In this document: one piece after another, positions 1-9,656 of the stretch
Layout: each line of letters opens with the position of its first letter
Position numbering within the stretch: position 1 is the first letter of the stretch
NCBI GenBank assembly: GCA_014773175.1
Contig: VXCM01001319.1
Location: 1 to 64,000 of the forward strand
Direction: 5' to 3'
DNA from: Lucifuga dentata
Taxonomy: Eukaryota > Chordata > Actinopteri > Ophidiiformes > Bythitidae
Length of the DNA stretch: 64,000 nucleotides
Translations under genes and position numbers: made by a program
The notes under the pieces: model-generated
The model's database searches: none
The model's input: the letters and a program-made list of their open reading frames with translations, nothing else
Told to the model about the DNA's origin: nothing

Positions 1-2
1 CA

Positions 3-599
3 GGAGCCCATGACAAGCTGGCCCTGCTGGCTCGCAAATATCTAGCCACTCCTGCATCCACCGTCCTGTGTGAAAGACTCTTCTCAGTCGCAGGCCACAT
101 TGTGCAAAAGAAACGGCCAGCTTTACTCTCAGAGAATGTTAACCAGTTAGTTTGCCTCAGCAACTGGCTAAAAGAAGAATGGCTAAGAGAGCCTCACAAC
201 ATAATTGTGTAAAGGTGTGGTTGTTTGTTTGATTTAAAAAAGAAAAGAAAAAAAGGTNAAAAAAAAAAAAAAAAAAAGTTCTAAATAACACCATCCTGTA
301 TTTGCTAAGAGGCATAGCAAAGCTGCAGCCAAATTTAATTATGGTGTGGTATGTTTAAGTTTGATTTTATTTTATTTTTCAATCTTAATGACACCATCAT
401 TTGGATTTGTCATGAATAAAAAAAACAAATGTTAAATGTATATATCCGCCTTCTGTCATTTATCTTTCCGTTCCTACAACAATATACAGAGAAAATGGGA
501 ATTTTTTGGGCATATTTACGAATGGTGATTAATCATAATTAATCCACAGCTACCCTGTGATTAATCTGATTAAAAGTTTTAATTGTTTGACAACCCTAG
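3..599 (+). mobile_element. hAT transposon, 3' end with transposase C-terminus
   Basis: The frame from position 3 to the TAA at 210-212 reads as the C-terminal dimerisation region of a hAT/ZBED-type transposase: LARKYLATPAS, then CERLFSVAGHIV, then NWLKEEW. The S-ERLFS-AG signature is the family hallmark. About 390 bp of AT-rich 3' non-coding sequence follows and ends near 599 in a stretch (tttgacaaccctagt) that looks like the hAT inverted-repeat end. The 5' part and the other terminus lie outside the window. The single N at 258 lies in a poly-A run. It is a partial copy; whether the whole element is active cannot be judged. Confidence 0.8.
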
Positions 600-877
600 T
601 TTCAATATATTAGCCCTTTGATGGACTGGTAGTTTGTCCAGGTGTATACCCTGCTGGGATACTTGTGTTGGGATGGGGGTCTAGGGAATGGAGAGATGGA
701 TGGCTGGATGGATGAACCTTAACATTTGCAGCTATCACAGGTCTACACAGGTGACTGAGTGGAATTACAGCTATTTTATTTATTGGTTTATTTAGCAGGG
801 ACAATGCATATTAATAAACATTCCTGTAAATGTGCCAGAATTAGCCAAAAGGCTATTTTTCATCTGTAGTCCCTGAN

Positions 878-912
<35 letters not shown>

Positions 913-2340
913 ACAAATTGAAAATTAGTAATACATTAGAAAATGTTCTCAAAAGGAGAACATGATATTAAAAATGAAGATATATTCCAAGTCATATAAG
1001 AAGACCACCACCAACAACAAAAAGGCAGCAGGAGAGAACACAGGAAGATATACACAAACACACACAAAAGCAAACCAAGATGACAAATAACAGCAGCAAA
1101 TATAATTGACTTCTAATACTGACAGAATTGAACATCAATTAACCGTTTCTTTAGGTTAACTTTAAATAATCGGTATGTGTTCAATTCTCTAATATGATGT
1201 GGAACTGTATTCCATTCGTGTGCAGTTTTCACAGAGAATGCTGTTTTACTGAAAGCACTTTTTCTAAATGGGATAATACTCTCTTGCTACACCTCTTGTA
1301 ATCTGATTTGCTGTTCATATATTAACGAATTGTCTGAGAGCTGGAGAAGACAGGCCATGTACGGTCTTGTGAGACACATTGACTTAATCAGATTCTCACC
1401 ACTATTTGACTTCCACTCCCAATGAGTTATGGTGGCCTTAAATTAACATAAACAAAACAGGATGTATGTATTAGAAAATGAATGGCAAGATAAAATTGCC
1501 ACATTTTTCAAAATAAAGCAATATGTCTTTGTCAGTGTGTTAATGTTGTGGACTGTGTTTGTTGACAACAGGAAACTGACGGAGCTCACAGTTTTCTAGA
1601 ATTTTAACTTGGCTTTGTCCTGCTATAATTTGTCTCAACAACAAGGCGCTGTGACAGCAGACCTTAAATTCCTTTCTTGACTTCAACATGGGATAAAGCC
1701 AAATCAATATTTATATGATCCTGGATTTATATGGGAGCAGCATGATAGAAATACTGACCATTGTATAAATAAAATTATTTTAGATTTATTGCCTCACAGC
1801 AAGGTCCTGGCTTAAAAACTGACTGGGGCCTTTCTGTGTGAAGTTTGGATGTTCCGATGTTTCCGAGTGTTCAAGTTTCCTCCTATAGTCCAAAGACTTG
1901 TAGGTTAGGTGAATTGGAATCTTAGCCTGCAGGTATGAATATTAGTGAATGAATTTGTCAGTGTGTGTTTGTTTGCCCTGTGATAGTCGTGTACTTTGTG
2001 TCTCGCCTAGTCAATGCTGTGATAGGCTCTGGCCCCCCCCTGCAGCGTTACACAGGATAAATGGCTATGCAGATGGATGACTGGATGCAACTAACAGCTA
2101 TTGCTGCTAGTTGCTACTCACTGCTGAGAGGCTATCATGTAGCTCAAAAGCACCATTCATCAGCACTGCCTTCAAAGTTCAAAGTGACCTTTATTATCCC
2201 AGAGGGGCCAATATAATATGTGATATAAAGTTTCGATGTTGGTAAATACTATTGCAACTAAAGTGCTGTTCACTGCTGCTGCTATTTGCTCTGAAGGTAG
2301 TCATTATGCCAAGGTCAATTACAGTATGTTAGCCATAATT

Positions 2341-2373
<33 letters not shown>

Positions 2374-2531
2374 NAAAAAAAAAAAAAGAGAATGGCATGG
2401 TAACAGGAACAGAAATGGAAGTGAACATGTGAGACACATTAGATAAATAAAGCACCACACAAAGACGGGAGTCAAAGGGCAGCCAGAACTCTGCAGCTGT
2501 CCTTTCAGGTCAACACTCACTTCCTCTGACG
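600..2531. other. Intergenic region upstream of the TAAR gene
   Basis: No gene is visible. It holds the dispersed repeat at 772-876, AT-rich sequence, a motif near 2188-2210 resembling the tail of common fish LINEs (ttattatcccagagggg), and a poly-A run with an N at 2342-2387. Short open frames here have no recognisable protein content. Confidence 0.6.
772..876. repeat. Dispersed repeat, copy 1 (LINE-like 3' region)
   Basis: A stretch beginning tttatttattgg and containing gggacaatgcatatta and taaatgtgcc, ending near tgtagtccctga, recurs in diverged form at 47262-47390. Both copies run into poly-A with an N. The layout suggests a retroposed element. The family is not identified with certainty. 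Confidence 0.5.
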
Positions 2532-2874
2532 ATGGTAAATAGTCTGGAAAGATCTGAACTCAACATCTCTCTCTTCAATTCCTCCTGCTGGCCAGCGTCT
2601 CTGACCTCCAAGACCATGATCATCAACACGCTGCTGTCCTCCATCGCGCTGCTCACTGTGACTCTCAACCTGCTGGTCATCATTTCCATCTCGCATTTCA
2701 GGCACAGATACATTTCCTTAAATATAAATGGTGAAATACTGTGAAGCCGATACATAATCTGTAATAATAATATAGGTTATGTACAATTTTCTTTTCATGT
2801 GTCCATGTGTATAAAATTATAATTTGTATGTTTTAAAAATATTTGCTAAGATCTAAACTCTGTTACAGTGTGAC

Positions 2875-2907
<33 letters not shown>

Positions 2908-3779
2908 TATCATGCACTGACTTGGAAGCAAAAGGAAAAACTATCACTAATCATCATAATCATAATTTTTCCTCCAGGCAGCTCCACACTTCCACCAATT
3001 TCCTTCTCCTCTCCCTGGCTGTGTCTGACTTGCTTGTGGGTCTCCTGGTGATGCCAGGTGAAATCTCCTTCCTGAATTCCTGCTGGTTTCTGGGTAAAAT
3101 CATATGTAATCTTTACTACTTGTTGACGTTTGTCCTCACCTCTGCCTCTGTTGGGGTCATGGTGCTCATATCAGTCGACCGTCATGTGGCTATTTGTGAC
3201 CCTCTGCGTTATTCTTCCATTGTAACACCAAACAGAGCTAAAATATGTGTGTGTTTGTGTTGGAGTTGCTCTATTATTTACAACACTGCAATACTAAAAG
3301 ATCATTTTTCACAAGCAGATTTGTTTCATAATAATGAATGTGTGGTTGTCATAAACTATATTTCAGGAGCAGTTGACCTAATATTTACCTTTATAGGCCC
3401 TGCTATTGTTATGGTAGTTCTCTATATGAGGGTATTTGTGGTGGCTGTGTCTCAGGCTCGCATCATGCGGTCTCAAATAGCTGCTGTTAAATTTAATACA
3501 GCAAATACTGCTAAGAAATCTGAGATAAGAGCAGCTAGAACCCTTGGTATTGTTCTATTTGTGTTTTTACTTTGTCTGTGTCCTTATTATTTTCCTTCAT
3601 TAGTAGGACAGGACACTTCAAATAATGCTGTGCCTGTTGAAATCTGGTTGTTCTATTGCAATTCCACTCTAAATCCTCTGATTTATGCCTTTTTCTACCC
3701 CTGGTTTAGAAAAGCTGTTAAACTCATTGTCAGTCTTCACATCCTGCAGCCAGGCTCCTGTGAGGCCAAAATGATGTAG
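2532..3779 (+). CDS. Trace-amine-associated receptor (TAAR), fish clade with Asp5.42
   Basis: Seven-transmembrane G-protein-coupled olfactory receptor, expected in the plasma membrane of olfactory neurons. Two exons, 2532-2701 and 2978-3779, join to 972 nt (323 residues). The start ATG has A at -3 and G at +4. The N-terminus has NIS and NSS sequons. TM2 carries LAVSDLLVG (Asp2.50), the TM3 end reads DRH instead of DRY, and TM7 ends in the TAAR fingerprint NSTLNPLIYAFFYPWF. Counting back from Arg3.50, position 3.32 is Thr, so the classical amine-binding Asp is absent. Counting from Pro5.50, position 5.42 is Asp, the alternative amine anchor known in a large teleost TAAR clade. The toggle Trp6.48 is Leu. 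The junction lies in the first intracellular loop (SHFR/QLHT). The length is slightly short but complete. A ligand cannot be assigned. Convergent with the large FN3 gene. Confidence 0.9.
2702..2977 (+). other. GC-AG intron of the TAAR gene
   Basis: The intron starts gcacag and ends cctccag. Only this removal joins SHF-R-QLH in frame, as expected for TAARs. No GT donor nearby restores the frame. It contains a (TA)n tract at about 2876-2898. The 5' dinucleotide GC is a minor but valid class. Confidence 0.7.
2876..2898. repeat. (TA)n microsatellite
   Basis: About eleven TA units inside the TAAR intron, followed by a T run. Confidence 0.9.
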
Positions 3780-4320
3780 TGACACACAGAATGTGTAATA
3801 TGTACAATATGTTAAGCTATTGCTGTTAACTGCACACTATCATTAATTCAGTGTTTTTTTTAATATGAATATGAATATATATTTACTTATATAGTGCAGC
3901 TGAAATACATTCAGAATATAAATTACTATATATATAGCCAGTAAAGATATGGAGATGTTATACATGGTCATATATGGTCAGTATACATATATGGTCTGTA
4001 AACATATGGAGATTTTACACATTTAAATTACAAAAAACAATCCAGTATGCAGGTACCCTTACACTGCAAGCTTATTTTGAAACTAACAATGTCATGATTA
4101 CAGTAATTAACTCATTGATCATATGTTCTTTTTAGTTTTTGTAAATAGCAACATTCATATTTGTGTATTTGTCTAATTTTTTTCTTCATAATTAAGTGTA
4201 TCTGCATCTGTTGCTCATAAGTGTTTGAAAGTGTAAGCTCTGATGAAAATCTGAAACACTGACATGTTTGCTGCTGTTTTTAACTTCACTTTTGCTAATG
4301 TGAATCATCTTTCAAAATAG

Positions 4321-4326
4321 AATAAA
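4321..4326 (+). other. Polyadenylation signal of the TAAR gene
   Basis: AATAAA lies 542 bp after the TAAR stop codon and is the first canonical signal downstream. The mRNA end probably falls shortly after it. Confidence 0.55.
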
Positions 4327-4399
4327 GCTTCACAGAAGTCACAAAGATGAGTTTATAACTTTTAACTTATTTTGTGGGTGCATAAACCTTTTCAGAATT

Positions 4400-5290
4400 T
4401 TGACCATTACTTCCACAGTTAAAGGTACAGAGATGAGGTTTAAAAAAGTTATAAGGTCCAGAGAAACAGACTAAGTAAAACAAAAAAAAAAAANAAAAAA
4501 AAAAAAGTAAAAAAAAAGTAAAAGTAAAAAGAATTAAAAGTCTTATTTCACTCCACTACAAAAATAGGAAAATTTCTGATAAATATAATTTCAGCAATAT
4601 GCTGTTAGACAGCTATCAAGCCCTTTTATGCCAGGCCAGGACTATCAGCATGTGGTATTGCTAAAGGTAACCCAAAGATTCATAAATATATATACTGTAT
4701 ATGTGTGTGTATATGTATGTATAATCTTAAGGCACTTCTCAGGTTTGATCTCTTAATTTGTGACATGTAAGGCATACTGCACATATAAGAATTTTGGCTT
4801 TGAAGTCCACTGAAGATTTTATAGAATTGCTTTTCTTTTTGCCAGTAACAATTAACTCTTATGGACCTACTGAGACAACAAGACAGCAATATTACTCACT
4901 GTTACTGGTATTTTTTCCTCACTTTAGTGTCTATTGGAGTGAGGCATTATAACTGGAACATTTAATTAGGGGGCGCCATGGGTCTGAAATCAAACCAGTG
5001 GTTTGTAACACTGTACAGTACTGTAGTGTTGCTTATAGAATAATTCATTTACCCGCTGTAAAGTGTCAATGACTTGACTGCCCATAAATCTCTTCTTCTG
5101 TGATTTGACACTGGGCCTGATCTTGTATTCATTATAAACTCCAGAAACTGGATTTCAAAGATGGAACAGTCAGTACATTCACTGTGCATGCACATTAAAA
5201 GTTCAGCAAAACTCCAAATAAGGCAATAAATCAATTTTTTTGAACATCATGTAAATACCATAATTAGATTCAAATTCGAAAATCAACATT
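4400..5290. repeat. TAAR 3'-flank segment, copy A of a diverged tandem duplication
   Basis: Sequence in this block aligns by eye, in the same order, with 7250-8870. Shared landmarks are the ccacagttaa...gagatgagg stretch, the gataaatataatttcagcaat stretch (4578 and 7809), the aattttggctt...gaagattttata stretch (4791 and 7980), and the aaatctcttcttct...acactgggcct stretch (5086 and 8615). The copies differ by many substitutions and indels. The block contains a poly-A/N run near 4482-4506. Confidence 0.7.
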
Positions 5291-5505
5291 GGTTTACTGT
5301 GATTATCAGAGTAAGACCTAGATTATGTCATTGTAAATCAAAGGTGGTGGTCACTGTGCATAAAACCATACAACTGCGCACACAGCATTCATCACTGTTG
5401 GCACATACATCAAAAACTGCTAGGTTAGCCACCAAGTGGCTACCGGGTACCCATAATGCAGCGCGCTTTCTCATAGGGACAGACTTACCCCGTAATATGC
5501 ATATA

Positions 5506-5611
5506 CCGTACATACTCGACTATAAGTCGATGTCAACTGTAAGCCCNCCCCCCATTTGCGTTGTGAAATTTGGTTAACAAAAAAACTCGGTTTATAGTCA
5601 AGTATATGTGG
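5506..5611. mobile_element. Mariner-like MITE, short copy
   Basis: A 106-bp element begins ccgtacatactcgac and ends in its approximate inverse (gtcaagtatatgtgg). It is flanked by TA at 504-505 and 612-613. The termini match the longer element at 43374-43949. The TA target duplication fits the Tc1/mariner superfamily. The single N at 5547 lies in a C run. Confidence 0.7.
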
Positions 5612-5639
5612 TATATATTTTTGCAAGGTTGACATCCTC

Positions 5640-5760
5640 TGATGTCAAATCCTCTGATTTATGCCTTTTTCCTGCTTCAGGTTCCCTTACAGTGCAGTCT
5701 TACTTTGAATCTGAACAATGACATGATTACAGTAATTAACTCAAGCTGATCATTTGTTCT
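5640..5760 (+). pseudogene. TAAR remnant: end of TM7 plus 3' flank
   Basis: Positions 5648-5671 encode NPLIYAFF, the end of the TAAR TM7 motif. They are followed by sequence matching the 3' untranslated region of the intact gene (about 4045-4150: the caggt-cccttaca...gattacagtaattaactca stretch). Nothing upstream of TM7 is preserved. It appears to come from a different TAAR copy than the fragment that follows. Confidence 0.6.
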
Positions 5761-5771
5761 TTTTATTTTGT

Positions 5772-6075
5772 GCAAATTTAATACAGTGAATACTGCTAAG
5801 AAATCTGAGATAAGGGCAGCTAGAAGTCTTGGTATTGTCATACTTGTGTTCTTACTTTGTCTCTGTCCATATTACTTTCCTTCATTAGCAGGACAGGACA
5901 CTTCAAATAATGCTTCATCTGTTGAAATCTGGTTGTTCTGTTGCAATTCTGCTGTAAATTCTCTGATTCATGCCTTTTTCTACCCCTGGTTATGAAAAAA
6001 ACGTTAAATTCATTGTCAGTATTCACATCTTCCAGACCAGGATGATGTGAGACACACAGAATGTGTAACACAGTT
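5772..6075 (+). pseudogene. TAAR pseudogene fragment, TM6 to C-terminus
   Basis: Close paralogue of the last third of the intact TAAR (3490-3800). It reads KFNTVNTAKKSEIRAARSLG, then FLLCLCPYYFPSL, then EIWLFCCNSAVN. TM7 is damaged: NPLIY has become NSLIH, and TTT AGA after PWF-equivalent Trp reads TTA TGA, giving a stop at 5993-5995. TM1-TM5 are missing. Homology continues past the stop into the 3' flank (acacacagaatgtgtaa). The Leu at 6.48 is shared with the intact gene, so that change predates the duplication. Confidence 0.8.
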
Positions 6076-6429
6076 TGCAGTTTGTCTAATTGTTTGTGTC
6101 AGCTGTACACTGTATCACAAAAAATCAGAATATAACTGTAAGCAAAGATGAAGGCTGTTGTTCTTTTTAACTTCAGTTTTTGTACACTTGAGCAGGTTAT
6201 AGCAAATAAAGCTACAACAATTTTGGGCTATGTGACCATTTGTTTCCTCTTTTTTGTGTATGCACATTAATCTTTATAAGGATTTTGACCATGATTGCCA
6301 CAGTTAAAAACACAGAGATGAAGTTTGTAAATGGTTTTAAGGTCCAGAGAAAATAGATGATAAGTTTGAAATTACATAAGGCATCATGGCTGCTGTGTTT
6401 GTTGGTCTAACTCAAATAATATTTTGGGC

Positions 6430-7019
6430 ATAAGGTTTTCAGGCACTAACAGTGAAAGGATGAAACTGTGATTCCTGAGGCTGATAACTGTCAGCATAGG
6501 GGCTTGCCTGCCTCCAGAGGATTGTGCCTTGGCAGACTCACAATGGTGGATGTAACCACGGCAAAAGGAAAGCCAGGTCTCATGGCCTGATCTTGCTGAG
6601 AAGCATTTTCAGGAAGTGTGTCACACCAGAGAGGATCAGGCCCAATGAAGTCATGCTACGCTGCCAGCTGATCCCTGAGGGCACAGCTGACACCTGCTTC
6701 ACTGAGCATTCAGCTCCCTCATCCTGTGAAACTGTTGCAAGGCCAAACCTGATGGTGTACAAAAGACCTTCCATGAAACTGTCTGTGCTGCTATGTAGTC
6801 CTGGTCAGACAAGTCAGACTCTGACACCCAAATGATGTTCCTGAACACTGAAGACCATGGACTGTCTCAGATGCTGAGTATGTACACTTATCCCGCAGAT
6901 TCACGTTTACAATTCAGCATTTGTCACACCATCACTTGCGACAGCAGAAGATACAGTAAGTCTGTAGAACCTCCAAATATGCCAACAAGAGCGAATTCGT
7001 GCCGACGATGCAGCAGCAT
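6430..7019. other. Unexplained non-repetitive block
   Basis: This insert separates two pieces of TAAR-type flank. It contains a 103-codon open frame at 6524-6835 (+) with higher GC than its surroundings. I recognise no domain in it, and it has no obvious splice sites or homology elsewhere in the window. It could be a degraded exon or an unfamiliar repeat. Confidence 0.3.
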
Positions 7020-7097
7020 GAGAAGCAGTAACCTTACGTATATGAAAATTGAATATATTGGGCTCAAACATGCAAAATGGATGATATGGTCCTTTAA
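7020..7097. mobile_element. TTAA MITE, 3' terminal fragment
   Basis: Matches the right end of the MITE family described at 18421-18925 (tatgaaaattgaatata...gctcaaacatgcaaaat...atatggtcct) and ends at TTAA 7094-7097. The left part is not recognisable. Confidence 0.6.
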
Positions 7098-7249
7098 ATG
7101 GCATAATATTGAGAGTTGATTATGGAGGCTTATTTTATCTCCATCACACACCAGCATCTGCAAGAAACACTATCAAATAGCTGTTTAAGTTAACTTATAA
7201 GACAGAAAACCCACAAAGTCAGCTCAAACCAAACACTCCCCCTTGGTTT

Positions 7250-8418
7250 TGACCACAGTTTCCACAGTTAGACATAGAAATGAGGTTTAAAAAGTTTATA
7301 AAACAGACTACAGGTTTGAAAGTGACATAAGGCTTCATGGCTGCTCTGTTTGTTGATGTAACTAAAATAAGTTTTGGAGATGTAAGATTTGTGAAATCAA
7401 TCACTTCAAGCACATTACCATTTCATGTGTTACACAGATGTATTTGACAGACACACATAACACACGGTCATGCTTTGGGTTTTTAAAAAGGACAACTTGT
7501 CCAAACTGGTGTTTATACAGAGGGATAGTTTGTTTCACAGATTCTTTATTACTTAATTTCTGGGCTTAATAAAAACAAAACAAAACAAAAAAAAAATCTC
7601 TGTGTTCACAAAATGAGAAGTCATATACATCAAAAGAAAATATACTGCATGGTTTAAAAATATTGCTTGATAAATTACCACTTTAATTTGTTCAAACTAC
7701 TTTGTTTACTTTGTACGTACATGATTTGATTTAACAATCAGCCAGAGAAACTAAGATGCTCAGAAAATCTTATCTTATCTTATCCCATCTCAAAAATAAA
7801 ACCATTTATGATAAATATAATTTCAGCAATACTTTGTTAGACTTGTTAGTTATAAAGCTATAGGAATGTATATAAGCTATGCTAAAAGTAACTCAAAGAT
7901 TCATAAGCATTCCAATCTAAATGTACTCCTCAGGTTTGATCTTAATTTATTTGTAACATGGAAGACATACCCCACACCAGAATTTTGGCTTTTAAGTTCA
8001 CTGAAGATTTTATAGGATTGTAATTACTGTTTGCCAGTAAAAGCTATATCTGTTATGGACCCTATGAATGAAGAAAAGAATATTACTGACTGCCACTTGT
8101 ATTTTTTTGTTTTTGCTCAATTCAGTGTCTATTTAGGTGAATTTCAGGCATTTCATTAGGGGGTGCCAGTGGTTTTACACTTTTGAGTGGAGTAATGGCT
8201 CTGTGGGATGTTATTTTTGGCAGTAGGTGGTGTGGGGCTCCAGGTTTCTCTCTACGTAAGTTAAGTCACTGTCAGTCCTCGGCTGTCACTGGATGCTGCT
8301 ATTGGGTTTGTGGGGTTTCAATGTCGACTGTGTACTGGGTTGCACTGTACTCTGCTCCACTTCACGTACAGGGAATGTCCACTTACAGTGAAACTCAGTA
8401 TCTGTGGACTGTCCAGCT

Positions 8419-8461
<43 letters not shown>

Positions 8462-8870
8462 GAGAAATGAGTAGCTGAATTTCATACCAACACAGGCCTC
8501 TGACTTATCAAGCATTTAGATCAATGATTTATAACACTGCACAGCACTAAATATGGTGTATTTTATGGAATACTTCACTTACCACTCTAAAACGGCCATG
8601 ACTCCACTGTCCCGCAAATCTCTTCTTCTACGACTTAACACTGGGCCTAAAGAGAGAAATTAGAGTATTCATTATAAACGCCACAAACCAGATTCCCAAA
8701 ATGGAAAAGAACAATCGCACATTTGTTACATGCACGTTAAAACTTTGATTATACTTCAACAAAGGCAACACATCAATTTTTCCAAACACTATAATAAGCC
8801 TGAAATCCTACAAAAATCAACGTTTGCTTACTCCAAGTAACAGACCTTGATTATGTGATTGTAAATCCAT
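7250..8870. repeat. TAAR 3'-flank segment, copy B of the tandem duplication
   Basis: Diverged counterpart of 4400-5290. A related short stretch also occurs at 6290-6430, so at least three copies of the flank existed. This copy is longer because of inserted sequence, including the GA microsatellite at 8421. Confidence 0.65.
8421..8459. repeat. (GA)n microsatellite
   Basis: About 19 GA units in an otherwise unremarkable flank. Confidence 0.95.
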
Positions 8871-8930
8871 TTACTTGAGAAAGTAAACAATCCATTGTTT
8901 TATAATCTCCTGGTGTCCTCTTCCTCATAC

Positions 8931-8956
8931 GCTAACCCTACCCTAACCCTAACCCT
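8931..8956. repeat. Short interstitial telomere-type repeat
   Basis: Three to four CCCTAA units, one of them imperfect (CCCTAC), lie directly against a MITE fragment. Confidence 0.7.
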
Positions 8957-8993
8957 GGCTCAAACATGGAAAATGGGTGGTATGATCCTTTAA
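8956..8993. mobile_element. TTAA MITE, terminal fragment
   Basis: The ggctcaaacatggaaaat stretch followed by ggtatgatcct and TTAA matches the last about 38 bp of the MITE family. It abuts the telomere-type repeat. Confidence 0.5.
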
Positions 8994-9067
8994 AAAGCTG
9001 AGGATTGCCTGGCACATTTGATCACCAATTCCATGGTTCTGCTGCTACCCAGCGCTAAGTGGCTTCC

Positions 9068-9160
9068 TTTATTCATCTGTTTCACCTGTCCGTGATACAT
9101 CATGGTCATCACTTGTTTCTCACACATTTGTTTCTTTGTTGCACCTTTGCCAGGTTTATT
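9068..9160 (-). other. Candidate polyadenylation signals of the FN3 gene
   Basis: On the minus strand AATAAA occurs at 9155-9160 and again at 9068-9073, about 245 and 330 bp beyond the stop codon. They support the exon at 9403 being the last one. Confidence 0.5.
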
Positions 9161-9402
9161 TTCGTTGCTTCAATGATGGTAAAATGCTTCACCATTTTTT
9201 TTTTTGTTTTGTTTTACTACCGAAAGATTGTTGGTTCTGACTGGACGAGATGCTGCCATTGGGCATTTTAGAATTTTGCTTAGCTCACACTGATTGGACA
9301 CAGCAGCTTAAACGAAACCACGCATGGAATTTGAGTCTACAGCTAAAAAAATGTTGAGAATGGAGAAATGATTTCACAAGGCTAGTTTGGTGCTGGAGAA
9401 CT

Positions 9403-9656
9403 TTAACCATCTGTCTGACCTGTAATAGCGCTGGTGGGGATGCTTTCTCCCACGTCATTGCTGGCTGTCAGTTCAGTGGTGGCGGGATCGAAGTTGATCA
9501 CATTGCAGGAAAGCCCAGCGGTGCTGCAAACCTCAACACGGTCCAAACCTGACACACTGTACACGCTGTACTTTGTGGCAAGCACCGACGCATCCCAGAA
9601 CAGCGTGGCAGACTGGGTGTCACCGGTGTATCTCACGTTCTGTGGAGGACAGGGGA
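9403..9656 (-). CDS. FN3 domain D53, terminal exon with stop
   Basis: Starts VPCPPQNVRY; core ATLFWDAS; keeps C1 and C3-C4 (CSTAGLSC) but lacks C2, C5 and C6. SNDVGESIPTS is a classical FN3 end. Reads through ACAGGTCAGA to TAA, adding QTDG. The gtcaga could be a donor, but no further domain is visible downstream. Confidence 0.8.

Noticed and set aside
2922..2977. ATG inside the TAAR intron as an alternative start
   Set aside because: It would replace TM1 with an Asn/His-rich stretch; splicing to the upstream exon gives a normal TAAR N-terminus.
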